This document shows positions 43,965 to 57,250 of a stretch of 64,000 nt of DNA, piece by piece (position 1 is the first letter of the stretch; every line of letters starts with the position of its first letter). The stretch lies in NCBI GenBank assembly GCA_036365145.1, contig JAEOAD010002183.1, positions 1,054,001 through 1,118,000 on the forward strand, in the 5' to 3' direction. The notes beneath the pieces are model-generated. The model ran no database searches and had not been told where the DNA came from. It was given only the letters and a program-made list of their open reading frames with translations. The translations under genes and the position numbers were made by a program. This DNA is from Orientallactaga sibirica (lineage: Eukaryota > Chordata > Mammalia > Rodentia > Dipodidae).

Positions 43965-46792
43965 TACCATAAAATGATTATGTACTAAAGGAAAGGTATG
44001 ACAGATTTTAAAAAGAAATCTCTATCAGCTGGAACTATCAGGGAAGGGAGTAGGGATAGTGGTAAAAGAACTTGCTAGTTAGGATGTGAGTAGATGGGGA
44101 AGGAAAGGATACTTGCTCCAATCAGTGGAAAACAGTTGAAGAAAGTGAAGGCAGACAAGCCAAAGTGATAAAGGAGAGAGCGGGCACTGCAGATCAGAGG
44201 CAAGTCCTATACCAATAGCCAAGAAGGATAGTAGCTGGATTCTATGAGCTTAAGATGAGAGTTTATTCTGAGAATTCAAGAAACATGGAGACTCATGAAA
44301 ATGCTCATTGCTGCATCAAGTCCAGGAGCAAATAAGGGAATGAAATGCTTATTTCACACATGACCAAGAGATGATGGTGTGGGAGTTTCCATAAACAAGT
44401 CTGTGGCTATGAGATATGTCTGTTGATCATAGACAACAGGTTTCAGAAGAGCAAGACACAAGGCACAATTCCAGGGAATGGACACTGGAAGGAGGGTTGC
44501 TTTGACAGAAACTCCCTAACAACAATAAGGATGTCTGCTAATAGCTGTTGTCTATGGGGAGCAATGGCAGCACAGAGCAGATGCTCTGATCTACTTCTGA
44601 ATAGAATTTGTATCCTTCTGGATCAAAATCCTCACTTGGGGACAGGCAAAGCACCCACCCCACCTGTCACATCACAAGAAAGAGTTGTATCTTAAATCAC
44701 CTCACAGTCAAATCTGACAAGTTACAAAAACTTTGAGTTGAGCTGAAAGCCAAATGGTGATAAACATGCCAAAGGGAGAAATCAGTTCAGAGGTCATGGA
44801 TCTGTATAGCAGGACTGGTATCCTTCCCCTTCATGACATTTAGGTGAATCAAGGCCTAGTGTCTCACTTCAGGAAGTCACAAGACGATGAGAAGAAGGAG
44901 GCAGGAGAAGATCCACCATGAGAGAGACACCATGAAATATGCTTCTTGGAAGGCTACATCCATAGAGCATCCTGGGAGGCAAGAAATCAACACAGGACTG
45001 AACTATTCCTCTGGGTGTCATTGTTCAAGTAGTAGTTAATTTAAAAACAATTATCCAGCCACTCAGTTTCTTGAGGTGTAGCAAGTCTAGACCAACATCC
45101 TAGCCCAGAGTTCTAAAGGAGCAAGAATGATTCTGGAATGGATCTGGGTTTGTACTGGTATCAAATAAAGCCTAGTGCTTGTATCCTAAATCACAGTGAA
45201 TTAGTCATTTAGTTACTGTAGATGCTCTTGTGGACTTTCATTTACTTATTTGCCTCAGTGACCTTTCAATAATGAATGGATTAGACAATTCATTCATTTT
45301 CTTTTGTCTTTTTACGTTTCCAAGTAAAGGGTAAAATTACTAATTATAGCAAATTTCAGATGGGAAATAAACAAAAGATATAACAATTGAAGAGAAGGGG
45401 TTCTTTTTTCTTTCTTTTTTTTCTTTTTAAAGAAAGCTATTGGGTTTCTTTTAAATCAGCAAGATTTCTTTTTACCTACTGGTCAACATTGTCTTTGGAT
45501 TAGATTACTCCCTGAGAGAAGAGATTTTCTTCTTTGCCACTTATGCCATCTCCTACATTTTTCCTCTCAATGAGGATGAAAAAAGGAGATAATTTTTTTT
45601 CCTTTTTTCTCTCTTCTTATCCTTTGCCTCTCTTTTCCTCAAACCGTTTGGCTTCCATAACCAAAAGGGTGCCACATATTGGTGAAAAATCTACCCCCAG
45701 AGACTTTCTCAGCTCATTGTTCCTCTCGTCCAGCTCAGTCTGGCAAAGGCACACATATCTGTCCTGCTGGCAAGTCCTCACAGAGTTAAGCTGCACTGGA
45801 AGAAGGATGCAATGAACAGTACTTAGTGAGGCATGCTCTCTGACCTGCTGACCCTACTAATGTGCAAGGGACACAGGCTACAAAAATAGCCACTCCAAAC
45901 ATAGGCACCCTCACTTAAATATATTTTCCTCCAGTGGTTTTTAGTGCTCAGTGCTCATCTACTTTGGCTCCTTATGAATTACACTACAATCCAGTATTCT
46001 GTGCACAACTCTACTTTATGCAGGACATGAATGACAATATGCAATTCACAGCATGACCAAACCCAATGAATGGATCCCAGACTATAGAGGAGGTTTCAGT
46101 GTCTCTTAGGTATTTTAGGCAACTTCTGAGAAAAAGTATCTATTTCAATATGCTTTTTTGATTGTTTTAAGGTATATATGAACTATCCCAAATCATTACT
46201 TCTAAATCTGTGAACAAGACAAGGACTGTAACTACACAGAATATAAGGGGCTTCCCTTAACGTTGGTTGCCAGAGGTAATACAGTACAGAAGGAGCCATA
46301 TCTAACACACAGTGGTGGGAAGGGCTATCTTGGAGGAGATTAGTAATATACATAGTGCATATGATTTATAACAAAGAAGGCCTTCATTTCTAACAGAAAT
46401 AACAACATCTTAGGAGCAGGGACCACATGGAAAAATAATGGATTTGTCATGTTAAGTAACTTTTTAGAAATATTAAAAAATAACATCTTTAATAAATTGC
46501 TTTTCTACAGATTTTCCTTAAAAGTAATATATAATTAAACTAAAAGTCTCAATTACTTCAACAAACTAAGCAGGAAATGTCACCTTCCCTCTGACTAGAT
46601 CCACTTTATGAAGATAATAAATATAAACATTTTCAAGTACAGTGCTTACATGTTTATACATATTTATGTTGTGTATTTGCTGCTATGTACTTTAAGGAAG
46701 TATATATTATTTAGTTCAAATGAGTTCATATAAAATATTTCTGCACCATTATTCTATATGATTGGCATAGATAAGCTTGTTCTAATTAGTGG
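43965..46792. other. Single-copy-looking sequence, no gene seen
   Basis: 2.8 kb without recognised repeats. Frames such as 44423-44695 and 45534-45815 show no domain or exon structure. Confidence 0.4.
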
Positions 46793-47285
46793 ATATTAAG
46801 GTGTGAATATGAAATGTGCCCCACAGATTCATGTAGTAGAGGCTTGGTTGCCAGATGATTGACTTTTGGGAAGTCTGGGAATCCTGAAGCCTTTGATTCA
46901 ATCAATGGATTTGTCCCTCCATGGATTCACCATATGATGACATTATTGGAAGGTAGAGAAGTACAGGCAGGGTCAAAGGGGTGTACTCCCATGGATTCAC
47001 AGTATTATGACATTACTGGGAGGTAGGGAAGTAGAGGTGGGGGTTACAGGTGTCCTCTGGAAAGTAACATCTTGTCCCACTGTCATTTCTCCTCTCTTGG
47101 CTGTCCAGCCACAATGAAGATAGCAGCTTTTCCCTCTACCCCTCTCTGCTATGATGCTCTGCCTCATCACATGTGCATACCAGTGGGATATTCTGAGCCA
47201 AAACAAATCTTTCCTCCTTTCAAGTTGTTTCTCTTAGATAGTTATCACAGCAAAGAAAGTCTCACTAACATCTACTACACTGCAT
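46793..47285 (+). mobile_element. Old RMER/MaLR-type LTR (sense) with an internal duplication
   Basis: It opens TATTAAGGTGTGAATATGAA, holds GCCCCACAGATTCATG, and in its 3' part GAGCCAAAACAAATCTTTCC, GTTATCACAGCAAAGAAA and GTCTCACTAACA. This is the MaLR-class layout. A segment of about 70 bp beginning CATGGATTCAC is tandemly duplicated (46920 and 46990). Confidence 0.7.
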
Positions 47286-49601
47286 CCTACTGCACAGCGA
47301 GAGAACAATACCTACTGTCCTATGGTGTACTCCAAGATGATTTCCACATTCTGACTATTTCAACAAACATGTATTATGCTTTGCTGCACTTATAGCTACA
47401 AACCCTGGATACAAATAACAAAATTGCCTCCAGAAATATTTTCCAGAGTCCATTCTTCCAACACCATGGCAACTTCTCATTTTTGTGTGGCATCAACAGT
47501 TTACACTGTCTTTAAGTGACAGTTGAAAAGTACTATTATCTTCATTTTACTTCCATCATTTATACCCTATTTGTTGGCTACTAGCTTTTCCTTTGAAGCA
47601 TCTATTCATATTAATTATTGTTTTCTGGATTGGAACATTTAAGATACCTATTTGGCAAGAAATATGCTTTTCCTAATTTCTATTTTTCTACTGGCTTTGA
47701 TTCATTTAAGACTGGGATAGCCTTCTAGAATCAAAGGGATTGTAAAAAAATTCAGGACTGACTATGAAACACACCTTCCTGAAGCTGACCATGATGTGTT
47801 ATGACAAGGCATTATGCTTATCTTATATAACAACATCACCAAGACTAATTGGTGAAAATGTTCAGTTTGACACAGCCACAGAGGCCCTCTCCAAAGTCAG
47901 TCCTCTTTCTTGGCAGCCATTTGTCCTATTCCAAAACTCAAAGTTCTAGCTCTTAGTATCTGGAAGTCATCAAAAGTCAGCAGACAGAATTTTGTTATCA
48001 TTTGTTCTCTTGCTTCCCTAGCAACAGTTCCAAGAGGAATGGTGATGTAATCAAGTGTATAATCAAATTGCAGAGCTAGAACATTATGATTTTATTGAAA
48101 AAGGAATTTAGCAAATCCTAGGATTCCTTCTGTATCTTCATGGCGATGACCAACCCCAGGACATTCTATTTCAGGGTTCTGTGTGCTGCCCTGTATCACC
48201 AACTAGGCTACACTCTATGTGGGGCACTCACCATACATGCCATTCCTATGCAAAAAATGCCATGGAACCAACCCAGACAGCAAGGAGCTTGCTTGCTCTG
48301 AGGCAGAAGAGCAAATTCACAGGAGTAGCATGTATTGGGGCTGGGCTGCAAGGTGCAAATTCTGTCTCTGAATGGGTCGGATACCTCTGGGGCCTCAGAG
48401 TCCTTGTGCATAGGAGGGATACAGGTACAGATGGCAGAGAAATAAAAGCAGCAACATGGCAGGACTGCTACAGAGTGAAAGAAGCTAAGTAGAGAGTGGT
48501 TACGGAGAAGCACACAATGAGTTTTAAATGAATGTTGACAGAAAGTATAATATTAATATAGACAACATGAAGTAGTGTGTGGTGATGTACAATAGCCTTT
48601 ACGTCAGGCATGCAAGTACTGTCAGCTCCAAGGGAAGGAATCCCAAAGGAGTGCTCAAGTGGACAGCATCTGAGCAGGAGGCTAAAAACCAGCAGAGAAG
48701 TGTTATATGATTTCCAAAAAAAAAAAAAAAAAAAAAAGCCTCAAAATAAACACTGAGACCTCAGAGACCAGGACTAAACTGGTGAATGTCTGTGGACCAT
48801 AGGGAATAACTTTAAAAATGCAGATTGCCAAGGAGTTAGCCTCTCAAATATTGTTTCTGTTTATTTAAATAAGGCAATGTTTATTTAATCTTGGCTCTCA
48901 ATTAGGAAACTGAATTAGCTGTTATCAGAAGTACAGCTAATCCCTAACTTACAAGGGAAAGTTGTGCTCCAGAAGTTTATCTCTGAGGCAAATATTTGTA
49001 AAGATCTACTCTGTCCCACAGAAAGATGGAGAACGTTGCAGCTAGTCCCTGAAGCCCTTGACCACACATGGAACACAGAGCCCTGAAACCGCTACAATCA
49101 TAATTTTCATTCCTTGTGTATCTGTTGAATGCTACCATAGCCTACCACTCCCCTGAAAGGAGGCTACAGAGAACAGCAAAGTCTCTTCTCTCCCAGGGCT
49201 TCAGTGTGCTGAAGGAGAGTAGACCAGACACAACATAAATCTAAACAGGTGAATGAGTCTGCTCCGGGAAGTACCAAGACAAAACAGACTCGGGTGCTGT
49301 CACAGGGTGGAAGGCTTCTCTGAGGAAACTATATCTGGACTCGTATCTGAAATGAGACAGAAGAAAGTAGCAGGAATCCTCAAGCATTGAGAATTGCAAG
49401 AGCAGGAGGCTGAGGCAGCAAAGACTTTGTGTGTTCACAGAACAAAAGGGAGATTAAGCAGGCTGGAGGAACAGAGTGGGCAAGAGTGCAGGGGAAAAAC
49501 ATCTCAGGCAAAAAGCAATTATGAACTCAATTCCAGCTTTGAATGTGACCTCTCACCTCCATCTTGAGCACTTAAAGTTATAGCAGCTCCTGAGCTCTTA
49601 G

Positions 49602-49604
<3 letters not shown>
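47286..49604. other. Single-copy-looking sequence, no gene seen
   Basis: Frames at 48181-48513 on both strands have no recognisable domain. A poly(A) run lies at about 48715-48737 with no clear element attached. Confidence 0.4.

Positions 49605-49639
<35 letters not shown>
49605..49639. repeat. (GA)n microsatellite
   Basis: About 17 GA units. Confidence 0.95.
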
Positions 49640-49640
<1 letters not shown>

Positions 49641-50701
49641 GAAAGAAATGGGTTTCCCATGACCTGGGGTTCTCAGGGATCCAGGAAAGGGCCTTGGAAT
49701 CCCCAAATGAGTAGGAAGAAAATGAAAAGAAAAAAAAAGAAGAACATAAGTGAGGAAAGGGTCTCTAAGAACTACTTTAGGATTTAGCAAATTTCCATCC
49801 ACTGTCAGCAGAATTGAATTGTAGTATCACAAGTTAAGTTAAGGGGAAAGTTCTGCCTTTTCTTTCCTTATTTTTTTCAGTAAAAGTCCAAATCAACACA
49901 CTGGACAAAGTCTCTTGAAGACAGCAGAAACCTCCAGAGTGGTCTATGAGCAAACCAAGACCAAGAGAACTAGGACAGCTGCTGGAATAGCACTGTCCTT
50001 TTTAGAATTTTTATTTAAATGACAAAAAAAAAATCCTGGCAGATATCCCATTAGGATCACTCTGTAAAATAAAAACTAAAAAATTTAAAAAAGAAAAAAA
50101 CAACAGTGGTGGATAGAAAATGGCTCTATTATAAACCTTTAAATATGATTCTTCTGCTTTATTTTTTGGCCTTGGTTTTTAATGCTTGATTCTTCTAAGT
50201 ACCCAAACACATTACAGTAGCAAATCACTCATGACTGATTATAATTAGGAATAGGAATTTTAAGAAATGTCTATTTTCTTAAGTCAACTTGCAAATAAGC
50301 ATTTTTGCTACTAAAATTATACTTTCTTACACAAATGCTGAGTGTAAATAAGCTGCTCTGGGGATATTAGCATTTACATTTTCCTCATTTGTTATTTAAT
50401 ACCATGAATTAACATGCCAGTTGCCATTTGACACTAGCTTTCTTTTGGTTCTTAAATAATAAGAATATGGGGTCATATTGGTTTTATTAAATGGATAATT
50501 GTGGCACAGTTATAAGGAGTAAAATTCATGAGTAGCAAAATCTAGGTATTTTGAAGGCTTTAAGCACAGCGATTTTTAAAGAAAAACAACAATGTATACA
50601 CAAGTGAATTTCATGTATATTTATCACATGAATTTTACTCTACTAGTACTGCAAGGAGGATGGACACTTAGGGCAAATAAATGTAGATTATTTCTGGGTT
50701 T
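49640..50701. other. AT-rich block, possible conserved noncoding sequence
   Basis: No gene or repeat recognised. 50220-50560 has the dense AT-rich but complex texture of many conserved noncoding elements. This is untested. Confidence 0.35.
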
Positions 50702-50945
50702 AGAATATATAAATTGGGGTCAGAGAGATGGCTTAGTGGTTAAGGGGCTTACATGGAAAGCCAAAGAACCCAGGCTGGATTCCCCAGGACCCACGTAAGC
50801 CAGATGCACAAGGTGGCACATGTGTCTGGATTTTGTTTGAGTGGCTTGAAGGCCCTGCAGGGCCCATTCTCTCTCTATGCCTCTCTCTCTCTCAAATAAA
50901 TAAATAAATAAATTTTAATTTTTTTAAAAAAGAATATACATATTG
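50702..50945 (+). mobile_element. tRNA-derived SINE, second subfamily, with near-perfect TSD
   Basis: The body at about 50716-50930 has GGGGTCAGAGAGATGGCTTA, GGACCCACGTAAGCCAGATG, CACAAGGTGGCACATGTGTC, GGCCCTGCAGGGCCCATTC and an (AAAT)n tail. A 15-bp direct repeat with few mismatches (AGAATATATAAATTG / AGAATATACATATTG) flanks it. Confidence 0.9.
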
Positions 50946-51149
50946 TTATTCTCGGTGTTAATAACATATCTATCTTTTATTAGAATGTGATCAAATAGTT
51001 GTATACCTAAGGCAAAACAAAAACAGCATGGATACTTGGAGAATAAATCATTATTTCTGAAAGAAAACAAGCCAAGGCTAGAAGCTAGAAGCTTGGAGTT
51101 ACCAAAACTGGTATCAAATGAGGACAATAATCAGAGACCATAGTCTCTA

Positions 51150-51575
51150 CTCTCAGAAGACAAGGTGCATCTTGTAGTATGGCTGCGCAATGACTGCAAA
51201 GGCCCTCGTGTGGCAGGCTTTTGTCTCCATGGTGGTACTGGAGGGAGATGGTAGAATGTTCCAGAGGCCCCTCTAGCAGGAGACCTTGAGGTCATTGAAG
51301 ATAAGCTACTGCAGGGCATGGTGAAACCTTGCCTCTCCTGTGTCATTAATTTATTTTCCTTCCCTGGCTGTGGATGTGGGAGGGTGCTCTGTACCTTGCA
51401 CGTCTACCACCATAAGCTGCCTCACCACAGGCCCCAATAATAGGCTCAACAAAATCATGGCCTGGAATCTCCAAAGTTATGCTATAAAATCACCTTTTTT
51501 TTCCATATAAATTAATTTGCTTCAGGTATTTAATCATAGGAATGAAATGCTGACGTACTATAGATCTTTACTAAG
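51150..51575 (+). mobile_element. Ancient rodent LTR (RMER/MaLR-like), sense
   Basis: CTGCCTCACCACAGGCCCCA, CATGGCCTGGAATCTCCAAA, then a decayed polyadenylation segment and TTGCTTCAGGTATTTAATCA follow the order of rodent LTR 3' ends. The 5' boundary is not visible. Confidence 0.5.
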
Positions 51576-52785
51576 CCTAACACTTTAATAAACTATGGTT
51601 GCATTCTACATGAGATAAAAGTTTAAATGCACATGTTTATAAAAAAGATTTTTGAGTATAAAAGATTTTTAGTATAAAATAAAAGGATATACCATGGTTA
51701 TTTTAGAAACCTTACCTATTTTGTTTTTAGTGACGAAGTCCAGATCATCTAAATATGAACAGGACAATTTGTCCTTCCAGGAGTAGAAGTCAACCGAAAA
51801 ATGTCATTTTATCCAAATCAACTTGTTTATTCATAATTTGAACAAAGTGCCTCCATGCCAATTTGACTGGGTTCTCCAAGAACTTTTTAAGCTCACTATG
51901 ACAGATGGGAGGGAAAATACAACTGAGATCTGACAGTATAACTAGTTGTCTAAAAGTGGAGTAAAAACTGCCTATCAAATCTTAGCAGGAAGGTATCAAA
52001 ACATACCCATTGCACTTTGACTAGCTAGCAAAATCATACAGTTTCAGCATCAACAGCTTTTCTTTCACATCAACGTTTATCCTACACCTGTGACCTTCAA
52101 CCTGATGAGTTTTATCATTTTCTTTTTCATCTAGCCTTTCTATCATACTTTTAAATATTTAATGTTTTAAAATGAACAAAATCATATCTAATGAACTTTT
52201 TGCTCAAAGCATTTTGTAAAAATTTTAATTACTCAAAATGATTACTGCAACTCTCAAAGATCATTTTACCTCTGTCTAGCAATGGTACAATAATCAATTA
52301 ATTAATTTTACAAAAAGTAGGAGAATGAATCATGAAAGTTCATAATTTAACAGAAAGAAACTGAAGAATTGGAGTCAGGTACCAAACAGGGTCAGTGCCT
52401 ATCCATATATTTCTTCTGCTCCCTTAGCACAGTATGTGAAATAGAATCCACAAGATGGACTTGTAGATCAAAATAACAAGAGTCAGGATATAATTATGTA
52501 ATGTTGAACATCTTTGCATTTAACAACCTAAAAATCCAGAGCTTGATATTTATTGAATCACACCCATGCTTTTTTCCTGGATTCTTATTTACAATAAACT
52601 TTATGGTAGAATATTGCAATTTGTTTATGCCAGCCAGACTGCTCTTTAATAAGACTACAGCCTGTTAGGATTTTAAAACTTTCTGACATTTAAAGACATT
52701 TAGTTTGGTTTTCTCAAAACCATAGAAAATTTTCCCCTTCTACAAAAATGTTGATCTATTGTACTTTTAAAATACAATATAAACC
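51576..52785. other. AT-rich single-copy-looking sequence
   Basis: No gene or repeat recognised. Confidence 0.4.
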
Positions 52786-52917
52786 ATACATGGTGGCGTA
52801 CACCTTTAATCCCAGCACTTGGAAGGCAGAGGTAGGATGATCACTGTGAGTTCAAGGCCAGTCTGAGACTACATAGTGAATTCCAGGTCAGCCTGGACTA
52901 GAGTAAGACCCTACCTC

Positions 52918-52948
<31 letters not shown>

Positions 52949-52975
52949 AAAGAAAAGGAAAGGAAAGAAGAAAGC
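52786..52975 (+). mobile_element. B1 SINE with A/G-rich tail
   Basis: CATACATGGTGGCGTACACC, CTTTAATCCCAGCACTTGG, GAGACTACATAGTGAATTCC and GACCCTACCTC, then poly(A) turning into (AAAG)n. Confidence 0.92.
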
Positions 52976-53958
52976 ATAATATGAAAAATCCTTAGGTGAT
53001 GAATCTTCCCTTGTGATAGAATAACACTCTTTTCTCAAATCATTGGCAGGTGATACTATTATTTATAAGCTTGACTTACATAGGGCAGTATATAATGTCA
53101 GCAAGGCATTTTGGTAAGAAGCATCAGATAAATGCTTTGCCTCCAAAGGTTAATTTGGAAGCCATGTTCCCTTACCCTGATGTGCATGGCACTGTCTCGA
53201 GCAGACAAGCATATAGGTCACTATCTATGGAGACCCATACACACAAAGGACTCTAGCTGAACCCAAGAAAAGGTATCTCAGCCTCACATCAAGGACCGCA
53301 CAAGAAAGTCAGAGACTCCCCTGACCCTTCTAGCCACTTAGTGGGAGAAAAGTAGACCTCAGCCAAAATAAAGTCAGCTTTCTAACCTCCTCTCAGTAGG
53401 ATTATTATTTTCATTCTCTCAATCAGTGAGATTTAGAAATTTATCCTATTGCTCATTCTGGACAGAAGAAGGCAAATGCATTTAATTTCCAAATCTAATT
53501 TTTACCTATTGGGAACACTGAGGCTGGACCTAGGAGAAAGGAGGAGATAATGAACTTGTGATGCCCAGTAGCCATGAGTGTAGGCCTGCTACAACCTTGG
53601 GCTAATGCATATGTAGATAATAAATATTTATGTTTTAGAAAACCATTCAGTAAATGGTGTTGTGAAATAAAATGAAGCTTTAAAAAATAGGTAACAGATA
53701 CTAATAAACTCTATATCCTTAACATGAGTATCCATCCATTCATATTTTACATTTGTTATACTTCAATAGTCCCTTATAAGGTTTTCCTACCTATATCCAG
53801 ATTTCCCTCTTTACAAAGCCACATTTCTTTCTTTTTCATCTTATCCATACTTGGTATTTATCGCCTTCAAGCTCATTGCTTCCAATAACTTATAAAACAT
53901 GTCACAGAGTATCATGAACTGTTGTCACTCCACTGTGGTACAGAGCATTACAACCTAT
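52976..53958. other. Single-copy-looking sequence, no gene seen
   Basis: No domain-bearing frame and no recognised repeat. Confidence 0.4.
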
Positions 53959-54203
53959 TACTTCTTTTTTTCTATATTTTTTATTTATTTTAATTTTACA
54001 TTCATGTTGGTGCCTTCAGTAGCCTCCTTCCTGTCCCCCCCCCCGAAGGAACTCCTCATTGGGGAATGTGGGTTGTGCATTATGGGGGTAGCCAACAGTT
54101 ATGGGGGAGAGGCAATGTCTCTGTGCATAATGATCCAACTTGTGGCTCTAACACTCTTTCTGCCCCCTCTTCTGTGAATTTCCCCGAGCCATGTTCGATT
54201 CCT
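53959..54203 (-). mobile_element. L1 3'UTR (antisense)
   Basis: A T-rich reversed tail, TTTTACATTCATGTTGG, a C-run, GTGCATTATGGGGGTAG, then AACACTCTTTCTGCCCCCTC, the reversed tail core. It matches the reverse complement of 9345-9600 in order. Confidence 0.8.
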
Positions 54204-54262
54204 ACTAAACAGATATCCAGAGACAAAGAGACTCATAAGACCTCATCACTGAAGTAGAACAA
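54204..54262 (+). mobile_element. Inverted 5' piece of the same L1 3'UTR
   Basis: CTACTAAACAGATATCCAGA through CACTGAAGTAGAAC matches, in sense, the stretch just upstream of the core in the copies at 22926-22982 and 9300-9330. The two halves of one 3'UTR therefore meet head to head at about 54203, the signature of L1 twin priming. Confidence 0.55.
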
Positions 54263-55380
54263 AGCCATATTTCTGTTCAAATAGCTTTTATACAATACTT
54301 TGGGCCATGTTGGGCTCTTCTTTATTTTAAAGTGTTCTTTATTCTCTCTAGGCTCTCTTCTGAAGCACATAACTCAAGTATATAAAGTATGGCAAGTACA
54401 GAAAGGAGCTGAGATAAAGTCTAAAAGGTACAGAAAATCTATCCAATGACATTGTAGCAGAAAATTTCCCAAATATAGAGAAATGACATCTAAACATAAT
54501 GGGTATTTTAACCCCAAATATACACAACCAGAAAAGAGCCTCTCCCCAACATACATTAAAGGTATAGAAAAGAATCTCTCAATGACCTGTAGTAAAAAAG
54601 GTCAAAAATACAAAGCAAATAGATGATAAAAAAGCTCTAAGGGGAAAGCACCAACTTGCCTACAAGCAAAGTATCACAAATACATTAGATCACTCATTAG
54701 CAATACTAAGATCTAGGAAAGCATGGATTGATAGATTTCACAACTTTAAAGTAAGTTACTGGTAACCAACATTACTATGCCCCTCAAAGATATCCCTTAA
54801 AATTGATGGAAAAATAAGAAAAAGCACAAATTAAGGCAATTCATGACAACTGAGCCAGCAATGCAGAAGATATTTAAAGGAGCACTATACACAAAGGAAG
54901 AAGACAGCCAGTGTCATCCAGAAGGACACAGGAATAGATACACTTCATGAGAGGAAAAGATGAACAGGAAAGAGCCAGGAAGAAATCTATCGCTTCCAAC
55001 ACAGTAAACCAGAAAACCACCAATACTGAAATGGAAGGAAAAAAATAATGCAACCACCACCAACAACAACAACAAAAAGACATGAAATGACACATCCTTC
55101 TCAATAATTCTTACATGCAATTGGCCACAACTCACTCATTGAGAGATGCAGATCACTGGATCACAAAGCAAAATAAAGAAACAAATCATAGTGTGAGACA
55201 GTATCCCTAACCTGTGAAGTACTTAATCCAGAGGGACTGTACTTAGCAATTTACATAGCATATTGTATGTAACACTTGACTTAACTAGTGAGACATTCTA
55301 CTTTCTCCATCTCATGAAAATCAATTTATTCATGTACAGCTTTAATATGTGTCAAAATTAAAGTTTTAAACCAGTCAAAA
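54263..55380 (+). pseudogene. Old L1: ORF1 end and start of ORF2
   Basis: A decayed L1 ORF1 C-terminus is seen near 54800-54950 (LKIDGKI-like, then TEPAMQKIFKGALYTKEE), in sense. Beyond it the inter-ORF spacer and ORF2 start are too decayed to delimit. Antisense frames at 54874-55135 are spurious reverse reads of this region. Confidence 0.6.
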
Positions 55381-56143
55381 AAATCCAAAACCCTACTGTT
55401 TTTAAGAAACACACTTTACTAGCAAAGAGATCCAAAACCTGAGTGTCAAAGGATGAAAATCTGCCTGTCAAACAAAAGCCATAAACAAGCTGTTGCAGTT
55501 ATTCTCACATTTGTTAAAGTAGATTTCAAACCAATACTAGTTATAAGTAATAAGTAAGCCACTGTGTTAATAAATTTAATTCATCAAGCAGATACATAAC
55601 AACTAAGATGTAAAGCTTCCAACTTCATAAAAGAAACAACAAAAAAGGCACAAAAGTTCAGATAAGCCCTGATACAATAATAGCGTGAGAATAAAATCCC
55701 ACTCTCATCTTTAGATAGGTTTTACAAACTAAAAGCCAGCAAAGAACTTGGGTGCTAAGTTATACCATATGTTTCATTCAACAAATAGGGAATATACTCT
55801 TCTCAGTGGTCATAGAATTGTCCCTAAATTTGTGATCTCATTATGGGCCACAAAATAAGTCATAAAAATATATAAAAATGCTCTAGTTCCTTGTTATCCT
55901 ATCAGACCACAGTGGGATAAAGATAGAAACCAACAGCAACAGTAACTATACAAATATTTGCAGACTGAGACAAACACTTGTGGACGAACACTGGGTCTTT
56001 TAAAAATCATGGAAGAAATTAAAAATGTCTAGAATAATATAAAAATGATAGCACAACTAACCAGAACTTCTGTGACACAGCTAAGGCAGTTCTATGGGGA
56101 AAGTTTATAGCCACGAGTGATTAAATTTAAAAAAAAATTCAAA
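55381..56143 (+). pseudogene. Old L1: ORF2 endonuclease region
   Basis: Sense L1 ORF2 remnants: a degraded KKHTL...KEIQNLSVKG near 55400, CATTCAACAAATAGGGAATA near 55776 and the SDHSGIKIETN-like region near 55903. Many stops. It is older than the L1 at 19813-23262. Confidence 0.65.
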
Positions 56144-56415
56144 GAGGACTAAAGAGATGGATTCACAGTTAGAGCACTTGCCTGTGAAGCCTAAGAATGC
56201 ATGTTTAAATCTCCAGGTGCCACATAGCCACATGCAAAATGATGCAAGTATGCAATGTCGCACATGCACACAAGGGGTGCATGCACTTGGAGTTAGTTCA
56301 CAATGGTTGAAAGGTTCTGGCACACTCATTCTTTCTCTCTCTCTCCCCTCTCACTGCCTCTTTCAATCTCTCTCTATCCCTCTCTCAAAAATAAAAATAA
56401 TAATAAATAAAATCA
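56144..56415 (+). mobile_element. tRNA-derived SINE inserted in the old L1
   Basis: GAGGACTAAAGAGATGGATT, GGTGCCACATAGCCAC, CACACAAGGGGTGCATGCAC, a CT-rich segment and an (ATAA)n tail. TCAAAGA occurs on both sides, a partial TSD. It is well diverged. Confidence 0.85.
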
Positions 56416-56944
56416 AAGATATATCAAGTATAATGATGTACCTCAAGGTTCTAGAAAAACAAGAAGGCAAGCCCAAATGCCAAAGACAAGACATAATAAA
56501 CACTAGGGCAGAAATTAGCGAAACAGGGAGTAAAAGTGTAACATAGCAGATTAGTCAATGCAAGCATTAGTCCTTTGAAAAGATACATGAGGAAGACAGA
56601 GGACCCAATTAATAACATTAGAACTGAAAAGAGTTATTACAACACAGTCCAATGAAATTCAAAGAACCATTAAGGAATAGTTAGAAAGTTTATATTCCAA
56701 AACTCTGGATAATCTAGAAGAACTAGATAAATTATTTATGACTTACCAAAATTAAAGCAAGAAGATAAAAACAAACCCATAACGAGCAATGAAACTGAAG
56801 CAGTAATTAGGAAATCTCCCCACAAAGAAAACCCTCCATAGAAAATGAATTTATTGATGAATTCTAGTAAACATTTAAGGAAGAGCTAACACTAGTATTT
56901 CTCAAAATATTATCAAATACACTCTGCAAAGCCAGCACTTCCTT
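56416..56944 (+). pseudogene. Old L1: ORF2 linker and N-terminal RT
   Basis: Sense remnants such as AAGACAAGACATAATAAACA then AGGGCAGAAATTAGCGAAAC (the L1 linker), and ATTTATTGATGAATTCTAGT near 56849 (the RT region before motif A). The frame is broken throughout. Confidence 0.7.
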
Positions 56945-57250
56945 GTGCATTAGTTCTTTTAATTGTTGCCATGACCAAAATCTGACAGGAATCAGTTTAA
57001 GGAAGATAAGGTTTAATCTGATGGATTTGAAGGGATACAGTTCATCATGGCAGGGACACATGCATCCATAGCCAGGAAGCAGAAGATGAACAGGAAGTGT
57101 TGCTAGGGCCAACCCCAGGGACCCACTTCCTATGTCAAAGCAATACCTCCTAAAGCTTCTACAACCTTTCCAAACAGTACCACCAGCTGCAGACCAAGTA
57201 ATCAAATATATGGGCCTATGGGGAACATTTTACATTCAAACCATAGCACT
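56945..57250 (-). mobile_element. ORR1/MT-type MaLR LTR (antisense)
   Basis: TTAGTTCTTTTAATTGTTGC, TTCATCATGGCAGGGACAC, CACTTCCTATGTCAAAGC, then ACATTCAAACCATAGCA. This is the antisense order of rodent MaLR LTRs. Old L1 sequence continues on both sides. Confidence 0.8.

Noticed and set aside
54874..55135. Antisense frames with a cysteine/tryptophan-rich hydrophobic stretch
   Set aside because: They are reverse-strand reads of decayed L1; the CCCCWWW stretch comes from a CAACAACAAC run.
56157..56546. 129-codon open frame
   Set aside because: It runs through a SINE and adjoining L1 and has no independent coding signal.
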